Positions 35,123 to 44,600 of a stretch of 64,000 nt of DNA are shown here, piece by piece; position 1 is the stretch's first letter; every line of letters begins with the position of its first letter. The position numbers were made by a program, and so were the translations under genes. The notes under the pieces are model-generated. The model searched no databases. It had not been told where the DNA came from and saw nothing but the letters and a program-made list of their open reading frames with translations. Source of the stretch: Pseudomonas putida (GTDB taxonomy: Bacteria; Pseudomonadota; Gammaproteobacteria; Pseudomonadales; Pseudomonadaceae); NCBI RefSeq assembly GCF_028682175.1, contig NZ_JANHKS010000007.1, forward strand, positions 62,001-126,000. The letters run 5' to 3'.

Positions 35123-36499
35123 TCAACACTCCACCGCGCTGACCGCCAACCCGCCGCGCGACGTTTCTTTGTATTTGTCGTGCATGTCGGCCCCGGTGTC
35201 GCGCATGGTGCGGATCACCCGGTCCAGGGAGATGAAGTGCTCGCCGTCGCCACGCAGGGCCATCTGGGCGGCGTTGATGGCTTTCACAGCCGCAATTGCG
35301 TTGCGCTCGATGCAGGGCACCTGCACCAGCCCCGCGACCGGGTCGCAGGTCAGGCCCAGGTTGTGCTCCAGGCCGATCTCGGCGGCGTTGCACAGCTGTG
35401 CAGGCGTGGCGCCGAGAATGTCCGCCAGCCCGGCCGCGGCCATGGCACAGGCCGAACCGACTTCACCCTGGCAGCCCACTTCGGCGCCGGAAATCGAGGC
35501 GTTCTTCTTGCACAGGATGCCGATGGCTGCTGCCCCGAGGAAGAAGTCCACCACATTGGCTTCGCTGACTTCATCACTGAACTTGACGAAGTAATGCAGC
35601 ACCGCCGGGATGATCCCCGCCGCGCCATTGGTCGGCGCGGTGACCATGCGCCCGCCGGCGGCGTTCTCTTCGTTGACCGCCAGGGCGAACAGGTTGACCC
35701 ATTCCATGGCGTTGAGCGTCGAGCCGATGACATTCGGCTTGCCCAGTTCCTGAAGGCTGCGATGCAGACGCGCCGCGCGGCGTCGAACGTTCAAGCCGCC
35801 TGGCAGCGTGCCTTCATGTTTCAGGCCGTGGTCCACGCAGTCCTGCATCGCACGCCACAGGCGCATCAGGCCTGCGCGAATTTCCTCTTCGCTGCGCCAC
35901 ACCTTCTCGTTGGCCAGCATCAGTTCCGACACCCGCAAGCCGTGTTGCTTGCACAACCGCAGCAGTTCGTCGGCGCTGGAGAAGTCATAAGGCAGCACGG
36001 TGGTGTCCGCATCCAGCACGCCGCTGGCGGCCTGGGCTTCATCGACGACGAAACCGCCGCCGACCGAGTAATAGGTGTCGCGATGAATCTCGCCTTCGGT
36101 GGAGAAGGCAATCAGGCGCATGGCATTGGGGTGATACGGCAGGTTTTCGTCGAGCAGCAGCATGTCGCGCTGCCAGATGAACGTCACGCGGTGATCGCCG
36201 CTGAGTTTCAGGGTGTCGGTTTCACGCAGCTCGGCGATGCGCTGGTCGATCTGGGTCGGGTCGATTGCGTCCGGCCACTCACCCATCAGGCCCATGACGA
36301 CAGCCTTGTCGCTGCCGTGCCCGACGCCGGTGGCCGACAGCGAGCCATACAGCCGCACTTCGACACGATTGACCTGCGCCAGCAGGTCGCGCTCACGCAG
36401 GGTCTGCACGAACAGTGCTGCGGCACGCATGGGGCCGACGGTGTGTGAGCTGGAAGGTCCGATACCGATTTTGAACAGGTCGAAAACGCTGATAGCCAT
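35123..36499 (-). CDS. sdaB: L-serine ammonia-lyase, iron-sulfur type
   Basis: A 458-residue single-chain L-serine dehydratase. The start is ATG 36499 ('[27 protein letters not shown]'). The alpha/beta fusion is the usual bacterial form; '[13 protein letters not shown]' binds substrate and the C-terminal half holds conserved Cys for a 4Fe-4S cluster ('[24 protein letters not shown]', 'LTCDPVAG', 'PCIERNA'). It converts serine to pyruvate and ammonia. In the choline-catabolism block it removes serine formed from glycine by GlyA. It is divergent from cbcX. Confidence 0.95.
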   Translation of the reverse strand: MAISVFDLFKIGIGPSSSHTVGPMRAAALFVQTLRERDLLAQVNRVEVRLYGSLSATGVGHGSDKAVVMGLMGEWPDAIDPTQIDQRIAELRETDTLKLSGDHRVTFIWQRDMLLLDENLPYHPNAMRLIAFSTEGEIHRDTYYSVGGGFVVDEAQAASGVLDADTTVLPYDFSSADELLRLCKQHGLRVSELMLANEKVWRSEEEIRAGLMRLWRAMQDCVDHGLKHEGTLPGGLNVRRRAARLHRSLQELGKPNVIGSTLNAMEWVNLFALAVNEENAAGGRMVTAPTNGAAGIIPAVLHYFVKFSDEVSEANVVDFFLGAAAIGILCKKNASISGAEVGCQGEVGSACAMAAAGLADILGATPAQLCNAAEIGLEHNLGLTCDPVAGLVQVPCIERNAIAAVKAINAAQMALRGDGEHFISLDRVIRTMRDTGADMHDKYKETSRGGLAVSAVEC

Positions 36500-36994
36500 T
36501 AACCGCAAGCCTCCGAAAACAGGGGGTTTCCGGCGCGCCAGGCGGCCGGCGACGGAGCTGCTACGCTTCTAGCTGCGGTCCGTCGAGATAGGGGCATCAT
36601 CAGCCTTTTATCGCGAGGGGCGGCGTCTACAACCGACTCAATCATGCCCACAAACGCCGCGCCCCGACGCTGGCGCACAGGAGCACGTCCCCCACAAAAC
36701 CTGTCACTGTTTTCGACACTTTTTGCCGTAAAGCCACTCGGCTCTCTAGCCCAACTGCCGGTCGACGAACGGGGAAAAAAGCTGGAAGCGACGTCACACA
36801 CACTGGATGCGACTCCCTCTGTACTGGTTACGACGCACCCTGTAGGCGTTTGGTTTTCGCTGTTCCATGATCGTTAGCGACTCGATCGCCAACGCAGTGA
36901 TAGAGCTGTTTTCCCTTTTGACTCGCCGACACCAAGAAAGCGCATCAGCCAAAAAGGTTGATGACGAGAAGAAAACACCTGAGGAGTCCCAACC
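36500..36994. promoter_or_regulatory. Divergent sdaB / cbcX control region
   Basis: A 495-base gap between divergent sdaB and cbcX. GbdR is known to activate both genes in P. aeruginosa, so its sites should lie here; I could not assign a confident GbdR box or a clear sigma-70 promoter by eye. A good ribosome-binding site (GAGGAG) precedes the cbcX ATG. Nothing else recognisable. Confidence 0.5.
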
Positions 36995-37942
36995 ATGAAA
37001 GGTTCACAAAAGCTGTTGCTGGGCGTCGCGTTGAGTCTGCCGATGCTGGCACAGGCCGCAGAGCCGGCAGCATGCAAGATGGTCAATTTCTCGGATGTCG
37101 GCTGGACCGACATCACCGCAACGACCGCCGTGACCAGCGCCGTGCTCCAGTCGCTGGGCTACAAGACCAAGACCACGATGATTTCCGTGCCCGTGACCTA
37201 CAAGTCGCTGGCCGATGGCAAGAACATGGACGTGTTCCTCGGCAACTGGATGCCGACGATGGAAAACGACATCAAGGCCTATCGCGATGCCGGTACCGTC
37301 GAAACCATCCGTCCCAACCTCGAAAACGCCAAGTACACCCTCGCCGTTCCCGAAGACCTCTACAACAAGGGTCTGAAAGACTTCGCCGACATCGCCAAAT
37401 TCAAGGACGAGCTCAAAGGCCAGATCTACGGCATCGAGCCAGGCAACGACGGCAACCGCACCATTCAAAGCGTGATCGACAAGAACCAGTTCGGCCTCAA
37501 GGATGCAGGCTTCAAGGTCGTCGAATCCAGTGAAGCCGGCATGCTGGCGCAGGTCGACCGCGCCATCAAGCGCAATCAGGCCATCGTGTTCCTGGGCTGG
37601 GAACCGCACCCGATGAACACCCGCTTCAAGATCAAATACCTGACCGGCGGCGACGACTCCTTCGGCCCCAACTTCGGTCAGGCCACGGTCTACACCAACG
37701 TACGCAAAGGCTACGCCACAGAGTGCCCGAACGTTGGCCAACTGCTCAAGAATCTGTCCTTCACCTTGCCAATGGAAAGCTCTCTGATGGGCAACATCCT
37801 GGACGACAAGATGAAGCCTGATGCAGCCGCCAAGGCGTGGCTGAAGAAGAACCCGCAAATCCTCGACACCTGGCTGGCGGGTGTCACCACAGTGGACGGT
37901 AAACCTGGCCTGGAAGCCGCTAAAGCCGAGCTGACTAAGTAA
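36995..37942 (+). CDS. cbcX: Choline ABC transporter substrate-binding protein CbcX
   Basis: A 315-residue periplasmic protein with a typical signal peptide (MKGSQKLLLGVALSLPMLAQAAEP, cleavage after AQA). The mature part is an OpuAC/ProX-type quaternary-amine binding protein, with aromatic box candidates 'DVGWTDIT', 'LGNWMPT', 'YGIEPGNDGN' and 'LGWEPHPMN'. It delivers choline to the CbcWV permease-ATPase. Order cbcX-cbcW-cbcV as in P. aeruginosa PA5378-PA5376. Confidence 0.94.
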   Translation: MKGSQKLLLGVALSLPMLAQAAEPAACKMVNFSDVGWTDITATTAVTSAVLQSLGYKTKTTMISVPVTYKSLADGKNMDVFLGNWMPTMENDIKAYRDAGTVETIRPNLENAKYTLAVPEDLYNKGLKDFADIAKFKDELKGQIYGIEPGNDGNRTIQSVIDKNQFGLKDAGFKVVESSEAGMLAQVDRAIKRNQAIVFLGWEPHPMNTRFKIKYLTGGDDSFGPNFGQATVYTNVRKGYATECPNVGQLLKNLSFTLPMESSLMGNILDDKMKPDAAAKAWLKKNPQILDTWLAGVTTVDGKPGLEAAKAELTK

Positions 37943-37951
37943 ACAGACACC

Positions 37952-37973
37952 CAGGCGGGTTCACGCCCGCCTG
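37952..37973 (+). promoter_or_regulatory. Hairpin between cbcX and cbcW
   Basis: CAGGCGGG (37952-37959) and CCCGCCTG (37966-37973) form eight perfect pairs over a six-base loop, ten bases after the cbcX stop. The following CTGTCCTCTTTT is only a poor U-tract, so partial termination or 3'-end protection of the cbcX message is likely. Confidence 0.6.
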
Positions 37974-38011
37974 CTGTCCTCTTTTCATCCCGCACGCGGA
38001 CAATCGATATC

Positions 38012-38857
38012 ATGCTGACTGATCATAAAATCCCCTTAGGCCAGTACATTGCCGGCTTTGTCGAATGGCTGACCCAACACGGCGCCAGCACCTTCGACGC
38101 CATCGCTTCGTCACTGGAAGCCATGATCCACGGGCTGACCGCAGGTCTGACCTGGTTCAATCCTTTCGTCCTGATCGGCCTGATTGCTCTGCTTGCTCAT
38201 TTCATTCAGCGCAAATGGGGCCTGACCGCCTTCGTCGTGGCCTCCTTCCTGTTGATCCTGAACCTGGGTTACTGGCAGGAAACCATGGAAACCCTCGCCC
38301 AGGTGTTGTTCGCCACCCTGGTGTGCGTGGTCATCGGCGTGCCGCTGGGCATCGTCGCGGCGCACAAGCCGTGGTTCTACACCGCGATCCGCCCGGTCCT
38401 TGACCTGATGCAGACCGTCCCGACTTTCGTTTACCTGATTCCAACCCTGACCCTCTTCGGCCTGGGCGTGGTGCCAGGCCTGATCTCGACTGTGGTCTTC
38501 GCGATTGCAGCGCCGATCCGCCTGACGTACCTGGGCATCTGCGATGTCCCGCAAGAACTGCTCGACGCCGGCAAGGCCTTCGGCTGCTCCCGTCGTCAAC
38601 TGCTGTCCCGTATCGAACTGCCCCACGCCATGCCAAGCATCGCGGCCGGTATCACCCAGTGCATCATGCTGTCGTTGTCGATGGTGGTGATCGCAGCACT
38701 GGTTGGCGCCGACGGTCTGGGTAAACCCGTGGTCAACGCACTGAACACTGCTGATATCGCTCTGGGCTTCGAAGCGGGCCTGGCGATCGTATTGCTGGCG
38801 ATCATGCTCGACCGTATCTGCAAACAACCCGACGCTAAAGTGAGGGCTGACGCATGA
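38012..38857 (+). CDS. cbcW: Choline ABC transporter permease CbcW
   Basis: A 281-residue OpuAB/ProW-type permease with about six membrane segments and the binding-protein-dependent transport EAA-like loop ('DVPQELLDAGKAFGCSRRQLLSRIELPHAMPSI'). It forms the inner-membrane channel for choline uptake. The stop overlaps the cbcV start (ATGA), so the two are translationally coupled. Confidence 0.94.
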   Translation: MLTDHKIPLGQYIAGFVEWLTQHGASTFDAIASSLEAMIHGLTAGLTWFNPFVLIGLIALLAHFIQRKWGLTAFVVASFLLILNLGYWQETMETLAQVLFATLVCVVIGVPLGIVAAHKPWFYTAIRPVLDLMQTVPTFVYLIPTLTLFGLGVVPGLISTVVFAIAAPIRLTYLGICDVPQELLDAGKAFGCSRRQLLSRIELPHAMPSIAAGITQCIMLSLSMVVIAALVGADGLGKPVVNALNTADIALGFEAGLAIVLLAIMLDRICKQPDAKVRADA

Positions 38858-40035
38858 GCATCATCAAATTCGACCAGGTAGACGTTGTCTTCTCCAAAGA
38901 CCCGCGTGAGGCACTCAAGCTGTTGGATCAAGGCCTTGCGCGGCCAGAAATCCTGAAGAAAACCGGCCAGATCGTTGGCGTGGAAAAAGCCAGCCTGGAA
39001 ATCAACAAGGGTGAAATCTGCGTACTGATGGGCTTGTCCGGCTCGGGCAAATCCAGCCTTCTGCGCTGCATCAACGGCTTGAACACCGTCAGCCGCGGAT
39101 CACTGTTCGTCGAGCACGAAGGCAAGCAGATCAACATCGCCAACTGCACACCGGCAGAGCTGAAAATGATGCGCACCAAGCGTATCGCCATGGTGTTCCA
39201 GAAGTTCGCGCTGATGCCCTGGCTGACCGTTCGCGAGAACATCAGCTTCGGCCTTGAAATGCAGGGTCGCCCGGAGAAAGAACGTCGCCAGCTGGTGGAC
39301 GAGAAACTCGAACTGGTGGGCCTGACCCAGTGGCGCAACAAGAAGCCCGACGAGCTGTCCGGCGGCATGCAGCAGCGTGTGGGCCTGGCCCGTGCACTTG
39401 CGATGGACGCCGACATCCTGTTGATGGACGAACCGTTCTCGGCACTCGACCCGCTGATTCGCCAGGGCCTGCAGGATGAACTGCTGGCACTGCAGAAGAA
39501 ACTCAGCAAGACCATCGTATTCGTGAGTCACGACCTGGACGAAGCCCTCAAGCTCGGTACCCGTATCGCGATCATGAAGGACGGCCGGATCATCCAGTAC
39601 AGCGTGCCGGAAGAGATCGTGCTCAACCCGGCGGACGAATACGTGCGTACCTTCGTGGCCCACACCAACCCGCTGAACGTGCTGTGCGGTCGCAGCCTGA
39701 TGCGCCCGATCAACGATTGCACCCGCATCAACGGCTCCCAGGTGTGCCTGGATCCGGGCAACGATTCGTGGATCGACCTGGCCGACGGCAACACCATCAA
39801 AGGCCTGCATCAGCACGGCGCGCCCGTTGACCTGCAAAGCTGGGAACCGGGCCAGGCGGTGGAAAACCTGGGTCGCAAACCGACGGTCGTGCACTCGAAC
39901 ATCGGCATGCGCGAAGCCCTGCAGATCCGTTACCACACCGGCAACAAGCTGGTGCTGCAAGAGAACAACCAGCTGGTCGGCATTCTTGGCGACAGCGAGC
40001 TGTATCACGCGCTGTTGGGCAAGAACCACGGCTAA
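38854..40035 (+). CDS. cbcV: Choline ABC transporter ATP-binding protein CbcV
   Basis: A 393-residue ATPase. Walker A is 'GLSGSGKSS', the signature is 'LSGGMQQRVGLARAL', Walker B is 'ILLMDEPFSALD', and the switch His is in 'IVFVSHDLDEAL'. About 100 residues follow the nucleotide-binding domain as a CBS-like regulatory tail, as in ProV/OpuAA, where it senses ionic strength. It powers the CbcXWV uptake system. In P. aeruginosa betT1 follows; here only a REP doublet separates it from betI. Confidence 0.94.
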   Translation: MSIIKFDQVDVVFSKDPREALKLLDQGLARPEILKKTGQIVGVEKASLEINKGEICVLMGLSGSGKSSLLRCINGLNTVSRGSLFVEHEGKQINIANCTPAELKMMRTKRIAMVFQKFALMPWLTVRENISFGLEMQGRPEKERRQLVDEKLELVGLTQWRNKKPDELSGGMQQRVGLARALAMDADILLMDEPFSALDPLIRQGLQDELLALQKKLSKTIVFVSHDLDEALKLGTRIAIMKDGRIIQYSVPEEIVLNPADEYVRTFVAHTNPLNVLCGRSLMRPINDCTRINGSQVCLDPGNDSWIDLADGNTIKGLHQHGAPVDLQSWEPGQAVENLGRKPTVVHSNIGMREALQIRYHTGNKLVLQENNQLVGILGDSELYHALLGKNHG

Positions 40036-40060
40036 ACGCAGCTCACGCTTCAACGCAATA

Positions 40061-40150
40061 CCTGTAGGAGTGAGCTTGCTCGCGATACGTCGGCACATCC
40101 AACCCATGGGCTGACTGACACACCGAATCGCGAGCAAACTCACTCCTACA
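40061..40150. repeat. REP doublet (REPIN), GTAGGAGTGAGC type
   Basis: Left arm CCTGTAGGAGTGAGCTTGCT; the right arm has one change (GCAAACTCACTCCTACA). The spacer shares CGTCGGCACATC and GCTGACTGACACACCG with the copies that flank betA. Confidence 0.92.
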
Positions 40151-40218
40151 AATGATCGTTTTCCAATTCTGAATCGGTGGTGTTAGTGGCTTTTCCGCAC
40201 GCCCATGATTTTTTGTTG

Positions 40219-40248
40219 ATTGAACGTTCAATTAAAAAGCACTAGACT
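40219..40248 (+). promoter_or_regulatory. betI promoter with overlapping BetI operator
   Basis: ATTGAACGTTCAAT (40219-40232) is a perfect 14-base palindrome closely like the E. coli bet operator (TTGATTGGACGTTCAATATA). The -35 TTGAAC (40220-40225) lies inside it, and TAGACT (40243-40248) follows after exactly 17 bases as -10. A repressor bound here would block RNA polymerase, and choline would release it. Confidence 0.75.
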
Positions 40249-40302
40249 GAAGGCCGTTTTTCAGTCGTTCACGATCACCCGGCGAGCCAAGGAGACTCAC
40301 AG

Positions 40303-40902
40303 ATGCCCAAGGTCGGTATGCAACCCATTCGTCGTCAACAGCTGATCCAGGCCACCCTCACGGCGGTCGATCAGGTCGGGATGGGGGACGCGAGCATTGC
40401 GCTGATCGCCAAGCTGGCGGGAGTCTCCAACGGCATCATCAGTCACTACTTTCAGGACAAGAACGGCCTGATCGCAGCGACCATGCGCCATCTGATGAAT
40501 GCACTGATCGTCAACGTCGCCGAACGCCGTCAGGCGTTGGGCGATGACAGCCCCAGGGCGCACCTGATGGTCATCATCGAGGGCAACTTCGACGCCAGCC
40601 AGGTCAACGGCCCGGCAATGAAAACCTGGCTGGCCTTCTGGGCCACCAGCATGCACTCGCCGTCGCTGCATCGTTTACAGCGCATCAACGATCACCGCCT
40701 GTACTCGAACCTGTGCTGCCAGTTCCGCCGCGTACTGCCGCTGGATCAGGCACGCACCGCAGCCCGCGGTCTGGCCGCGCTGATCGACGGTTTGTGGCTG
40801 CGCGGCGCGCTGTCAGGCGACGGCTTCGACACCCAACAGGCGCAACAGATCGCCTACGAATACATGGACATGCAACTGGCAAAAGCGGCGCGCTGCTCCT
40901 GA
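40303..40902 (+). CDS. betI: Choline-responsive TetR-family repressor BetI
   Basis: A 199-residue TetR-family repressor. The N-terminal HTH is '[32 protein letters not shown]'; the C-terminal ligand domain includes '[30 protein letters not shown]', typical of BetI. AAGGAG precedes the ATG. It represses betIBA in the absence of choline by binding the palindrome 70 bases upstream. First gene of the betIBA operon. Confidence 0.96.
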   Translation: MPKVGMQPIRRQQLIQATLTAVDQVGMGDASIALIAKLAGVSNGIISHYFQDKNGLIAATMRHLMNALIVNVAERRQALGDDSPRAHLMVIIEGNFDASQVNGPAMKTWLAFWATSMHSPSLHRLQRINDHRLYSNLCCQFRRVLPLDQARTAARGLAALIDGLWLRGALSGDGFDTQQAQQIAYEYMDMQLAKAARCS

Positions 40903-40987
40903 TACAGACGGCAGGCCGCCGAACATCGATCCCGACAGCGCCCGGCGCCCGGGATCAACGCCCATCACAGACAACTGCGAGGACTCT

Positions 40988-42460
40988 ATGGCCCGTTTCG
41001 AACTGCAAAAACTCTACATTGACGGTGGTTACGTCAACGCAAGCAGCGACGCAACCTTTGAAGCCATCAACCCGGCCACCGGCGAAGTCCTCGCCAAGGT
41101 TCAGCGCGCCAGCAAGGCCGACGTCGAACGCGCCGTGGAGAGTGCCGAAAAAGGCCAGAAAATCTGGGCCGCCATGACCGCCATGGAACGCTCCCGCGTC
41201 CTGCGTCGCGCCGTCGACATCCTGCGCGAGCGCAACGATGAACTGGCCGAACTGGAAACCCTGGACACTGGCAAGGCGATTTCCGAAACCAAATACGTGG
41301 ACATCGTCACCGGTGCCGACGTGCTCGAATACTACGCAGGCCTGGTGCCGGCCATCGAAGGCGAGCAGATTCCGCTGCGCAACTCCTCGTTCGTCTACAC
41401 CCGCCGCGAGCCGCTGGGCGTGACCGTCGGTATCGGTGCCTGGAACTACCCGATCCAGATCGCCCTGTGGAAATCCGCCCCGGCCCTGGCCGCAGGCAAC
41501 GCGATGATCTTCAAGCCAAGCGAAGTCACCTCGCTGACCACCTTGAAACTCGCTGAAATCTACACCCAGGCCGGCCTGCCTGACGGCGTGTTCAACGTGC
41601 TGACCGGCAGCGGCCGCGAAGTCGGCACTTGGCTGACCGAGCACCCGCGCATCGAGAAAGTATCGTTCACCGGCGGCACCGACACCGGCAAGAAAGTCAT
41701 GGCCAGCGCTTCGAGCTCGTCGCTCAAGGAAGTGACCATGGAACTGGGCGGCAAGTCGCCGCTGATCATCTTCGACGACGCCGACCTGGATCGCGCCGCC
41801 GACATCGCCATGATGGCCAACTTCTACAGCTCCGGTCAGGTCTGCACCAACGGCACCCGGGTGTTCGTGCCGAGCGCACTGAAGGCCGCGTTCGAAGCGA
41901 AGATTGTCGAGCGCACGAAGCGCATCCGCGTCGGCAACCCGCAGGACGACAACACCAACTTCGGCCCACTGGTGAGCTTCGCGCACATGGAAAGCGTGCT
42001 GGGCTACATCGCCAAGGGCAAGGAAGAAGGCGCACGCCTGCTGATCGGCGGTGATCGTCTGACCGAAGGCGAATTCGCCAACGGCGCGTTCGTGGCGCCG
42101 ACCGTGTTCACCGACTGCACCGACGAGATGACCATCGTCAAAGAGGAAATCTTCGGCCCGGTCATGAGCATCCTCACCTACGACACCGAAGAAGAAGTGA
42201 TCCGCCGCGCCAACGACACTGAGTTCGGCCTGGCAGCAGGCTTGGTCACCCGCGACATCAACCGCGCGCACCGGGTCATTCATCAGCTGGAAGCCGGTAT
42301 CTGCTGGATCAACGCCTGGGGCGAATCCGACGCCAAGATGCCGGTCGGTGGCTACAAGCAGTCGGGCATCGGCCGCGAAAACGGCATCAGCTCGCTGGCG
42401 CAGTACACGCGCATCAAATCGGTACAGGTCGAGCTGGGCGATTACGCCTCGGTGTTCTAA
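40988..42460 (+). CDS. betB: Betaine aldehyde dehydrogenase BetB
   Basis: A 490-residue ALDH-superfamily enzyme. Catalytic Cys286 is in '[12 protein letters not shown]' and general base Glu252 in 'MELGGKSP', the same numbers as the P. aeruginosa enzyme. The NAD(P) loop is '[12 protein letters not shown]'. It oxidises betaine aldehyde to glycine betaine, an osmoprotectant and carbon/nitrogen source. It lies 85 bases after betI. Confidence 0.97.
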   Translation: MARFELQKLYIDGGYVNASSDATFEAINPATGEVLAKVQRASKADVERAVESAEKGQKIWAAMTAMERSRVLRRAVDILRERNDELAELETLDTGKAISETKYVDIVTGADVLEYYAGLVPAIEGEQIPLRNSSFVYTRREPLGVTVGIGAWNYPIQIALWKSAPALAAGNAMIFKPSEVTSLTTLKLAEIYTQAGLPDGVFNVLTGSGREVGTWLTEHPRIEKVSFTGGTDTGKKVMASASSSSLKEVTMELGGKSPLIIFDDADLDRAADIAMMANFYSSGQVCTNGTRVFVPSALKAAFEAKIVERTKRIRVGNPQDDNTNFGPLVSFAHMESVLGYIAKGKEEGARLLIGGDRLTEGEFANGAFVAPTVFTDCTDEMTIVKEEIFGPVMSILTYDTEEEVIRRANDTEFGLAAGLVTRDINRAHRVIHQLEAGICWINAWGESDAKMPVGGYKQSGIGRENGISSLAQYTRIKSVQVELGDYASVF

Positions 42461-42491
42461 CCCGCCCCACTCCTACAGTCGAACGCAATCA

Positions 42492-42584
42492 CTGTAGGAG
42501 TGAGCTTGCTCGCGATGACGTCGGTACATCTTGCATCTCTGCTGACTGACCCGCCGCTATCGCGAGCAAGCTCACTCCTACAGG
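42492..42584. repeat. REP doublet upstream of betA, copy A
   Basis: Begins CTGTAGGAGTGAGCTTGCTC. The entire element, spacer included, is nearly identical to the reverse complement of the element at 44416-44510 on the other side of betA. It lies within the bet operon. Confidence 0.93.
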
Positions 42585-42695
42585 TCCCGACGCCAGTTCG
42601 GCTAGCGCACTAGCATGGGGTGCTAGGGGTCGAGCATGCATATTGCTCCCCCTGTTCCTCTCGACCGCCCACTTTCTGAAGAGGGAGCATCATCA

Positions 42696-44399
42696 ATGTC
42701 CCAAGAATTCGACTACATCATCATCGGCGCCGGCTCGGCCGGTAACACCCTGGCAGCCCGTCTCACCGAAGACGCGGGCGTCACCGTGCTGCTGCTCGAA
42801 GCCGGCGGTCCGGATTACCGCGCTGACTTCCGCACGCAAATGCCCGCCGCGCTGGCCTTCCCGCTGCAGGGGCGTCGCTACAACTGGGCTTACGAAACCG
42901 AGCCCGAGCCGCACATGAACAACCGCCGCATGGAATGTGGCCGGGGCAAGGGCCTGGGCGGCTCGTCGCTGATCAACGGCATGTGCTACATCCGCGGCAA
43001 CGCCATGGACTACGACGGGTGGGCGAAACACCCGGGGCTTGAGGACTGGTCCTACCTGGATTGCCTGCCGTATTTCCGCAAGGCCGAAACCCGCGACATC
43101 GGCGCCAACGACTACCACGGCGGCGAAGGCCCGGTCAGCGTGACCACGCCCAAGGCCGGCAACAACCCGCTGTTCCACGCCATGGTCGAAGCCGGCGTAC
43201 AGGCCGGTTACCCACGCACGGACGATCTCAACGGCTACCAGCAGGAAGGCTTCGGCCCGATGGACCGCACCGTCACCCCAGCGGGCCGTCGCGCCAGCAC
43301 CGCGCGCGGCTATCTGGATGAAGCCAAGCAGCGTGACACCCTGACCATCGTCACCCACGCCCTGACCGACCGCATTCTGTTCGACAACAAGCGCGCGGTC
43401 GGCGTGGCTTATCTGGTGGGGGACAGCGACACCCGCATCGAGGCCCGTGCCCGCAAGGAAGTGCTGCTGTGCAGCGGCGCCATCGCCTCGCCGCAGATCC
43501 TGCAACGCTCCGGCGTCGGCCCTGCCGATCTCCTGAAGAAGATGGACATCCCGCTGGTGCACGACCTCCCAGGCGTAGGTGAAAACCTGCAAGACCACCT
43601 GGAGATGTACCTGCAATACGCCTGCGAGGAGCCGGTGTCGCTGTATCCGTCGCTGCTGTGGTGGAACCAGCCGGCCATCGGCGCCAAGTGGATGTTCCTG
43701 GGCAAGGGCATCGGCGCAAGCAACCAGTTCGAGGCCGGTGGGTTCATTCGTTCCCGCGAGGAGTTCGAATGGCCGAACATTCAGTATCACTTCCTGCCGG
43801 TGGCGATTAACTACAACGGCAGCAATGGCGTGAAAGAACACGGCTTCCAGGCCCACGTCGGTTCCATGCGCTCGCCGAGCCGTGGTCGCGTGCAGCTCAA
43901 GTCGAAGAACCCGCGCGAGTACCCGAGCATTCTCTTCAACTACATGGCCACCGAGCAGGACTGGCAGGAGTTTCGCGACGGCATTCGCCTGACCCGCGAA
44001 ATCATGGCCCAGCCGGCGCTGGATCAATACCGCGGCCGCGAAATCAGCCCAGGCCTGGACGTGCAGACCGATGAGCAGCTCGACGCCTTCGTGCGCGAAC
44101 ACGCCGAGACCGCCTTCCACCCTTCGTGCTCGTGCAAGATGGGCACCGATGAGATGGCAGTGGTCGATGGTCAGGGCCGGGTTCACGGGTTGCAGAACCT
44201 GCGGGTGGTCGATGCGTCGATCATGCCGATCATCACCACCGGCAACCTCAACGCACCGACGATCATGATGGCCGAGAAAATTGCCGACAAGATCCGTGGC
44301 CGCACCCCATTGCCGCGCAGCACCGCCAAGTACTTCGTGGCAGGCGATGCACCGGTGCGTGGCAAGCCGATGCGTGAGGTGGCTACAAAAACGCAATAG
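42696..44399 (+). CDS. betA: Choline dehydrogenase BetA
   Basis: A 567-residue GMC-family FAD oxidoreductase. The start is ATG 42696 ('[23 protein letters not shown]') after GAGGGAG; the 42636 frame is not needed. It has the FAD-binding GxGxxG, the GMC signature '[20 protein letters not shown]', and '[10 protein letters not shown]' with the catalytic His near residue 475. It oxidises choline to betaine aldehyde at the membrane with electrons going to quinones. Its ATG is 235 bases after the betB stop, with a REP doublet in between. Confidence 0.97.
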   Translation: MSQEFDYIIIGAGSAGNTLAARLTEDAGVTVLLLEAGGPDYRADFRTQMPAALAFPLQGRRYNWAYETEPEPHMNNRRMECGRGKGLGGSSLINGMCYIRGNAMDYDGWAKHPGLEDWSYLDCLPYFRKAETRDIGANDYHGGEGPVSVTTPKAGNNPLFHAMVEAGVQAGYPRTDDLNGYQQEGFGPMDRTVTPAGRRASTARGYLDEAKQRDTLTIVTHALTDRILFDNKRAVGVAYLVGDSDTRIEARARKEVLLCSGAIASPQILQRSGVGPADLLKKMDIPLVHDLPGVGENLQDHLEMYLQYACEEPVSLYPSLLWWNQPAIGAKWMFLGKGIGASNQFEAGGFIRSREEFEWPNIQYHFLPVAINYNGSNGVKEHGFQAHVGSMRSPSRGRVQLKSKNPREYPSILFNYMATEQDWQEFRDGIRLTREIMAQPALDQYRGREISPGLDVQTDEQLDAFVREHAETAFHPSCSCKMGTDEMAVVDGQGRVHGLQNLRVVDASIMPIITTGNLNAPTIMMAEKIADKIRGRTPLPRSTAKYFVAGDAPVRGKPMREVATKTQ

Positions 44400-44415
44400 C
44401 CAAGCCACCACAACC

Positions 44416-44510
44416 CCTGTAGGAGTGAGCTTGCTCGCGATAGCGGCGGGACAGTCAGCAGAAAATGCAAGATGTGCCGACGTCATCGCGAGCAAGCTCA
44501 CTCCTACAGG
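44416..44510. repeat. REP doublet downstream of betA, copy B (inverted)
   Basis: The reverse complement matches the doublet at 42492-42584 almost base for base through the spacer (shared GATGACGTCGG, ACATCTTGCAT, CTGCTGACTG, CCCGCCGCTATCG). Thus betA is bracketed by inverted copies about 1.9 kb apart. Confidence 0.93.
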
Positions 44511-44600
44511 TCCGTGCGATCACGGAAGGTCCGCGTGATAACACTTCCGCGCTATGATTCGGCCCATTGCCCGTCCGAATTCAGCCAGGAGCCTTCGCGC

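Noticed and set aside
40061..44510. Clustered, spaced, similar repeats that might suggest a CRISPR array
   Set aside because: They are REP doublets: palindromic arms, kilobase spacing, and found between genes throughout the window; no cas genes.
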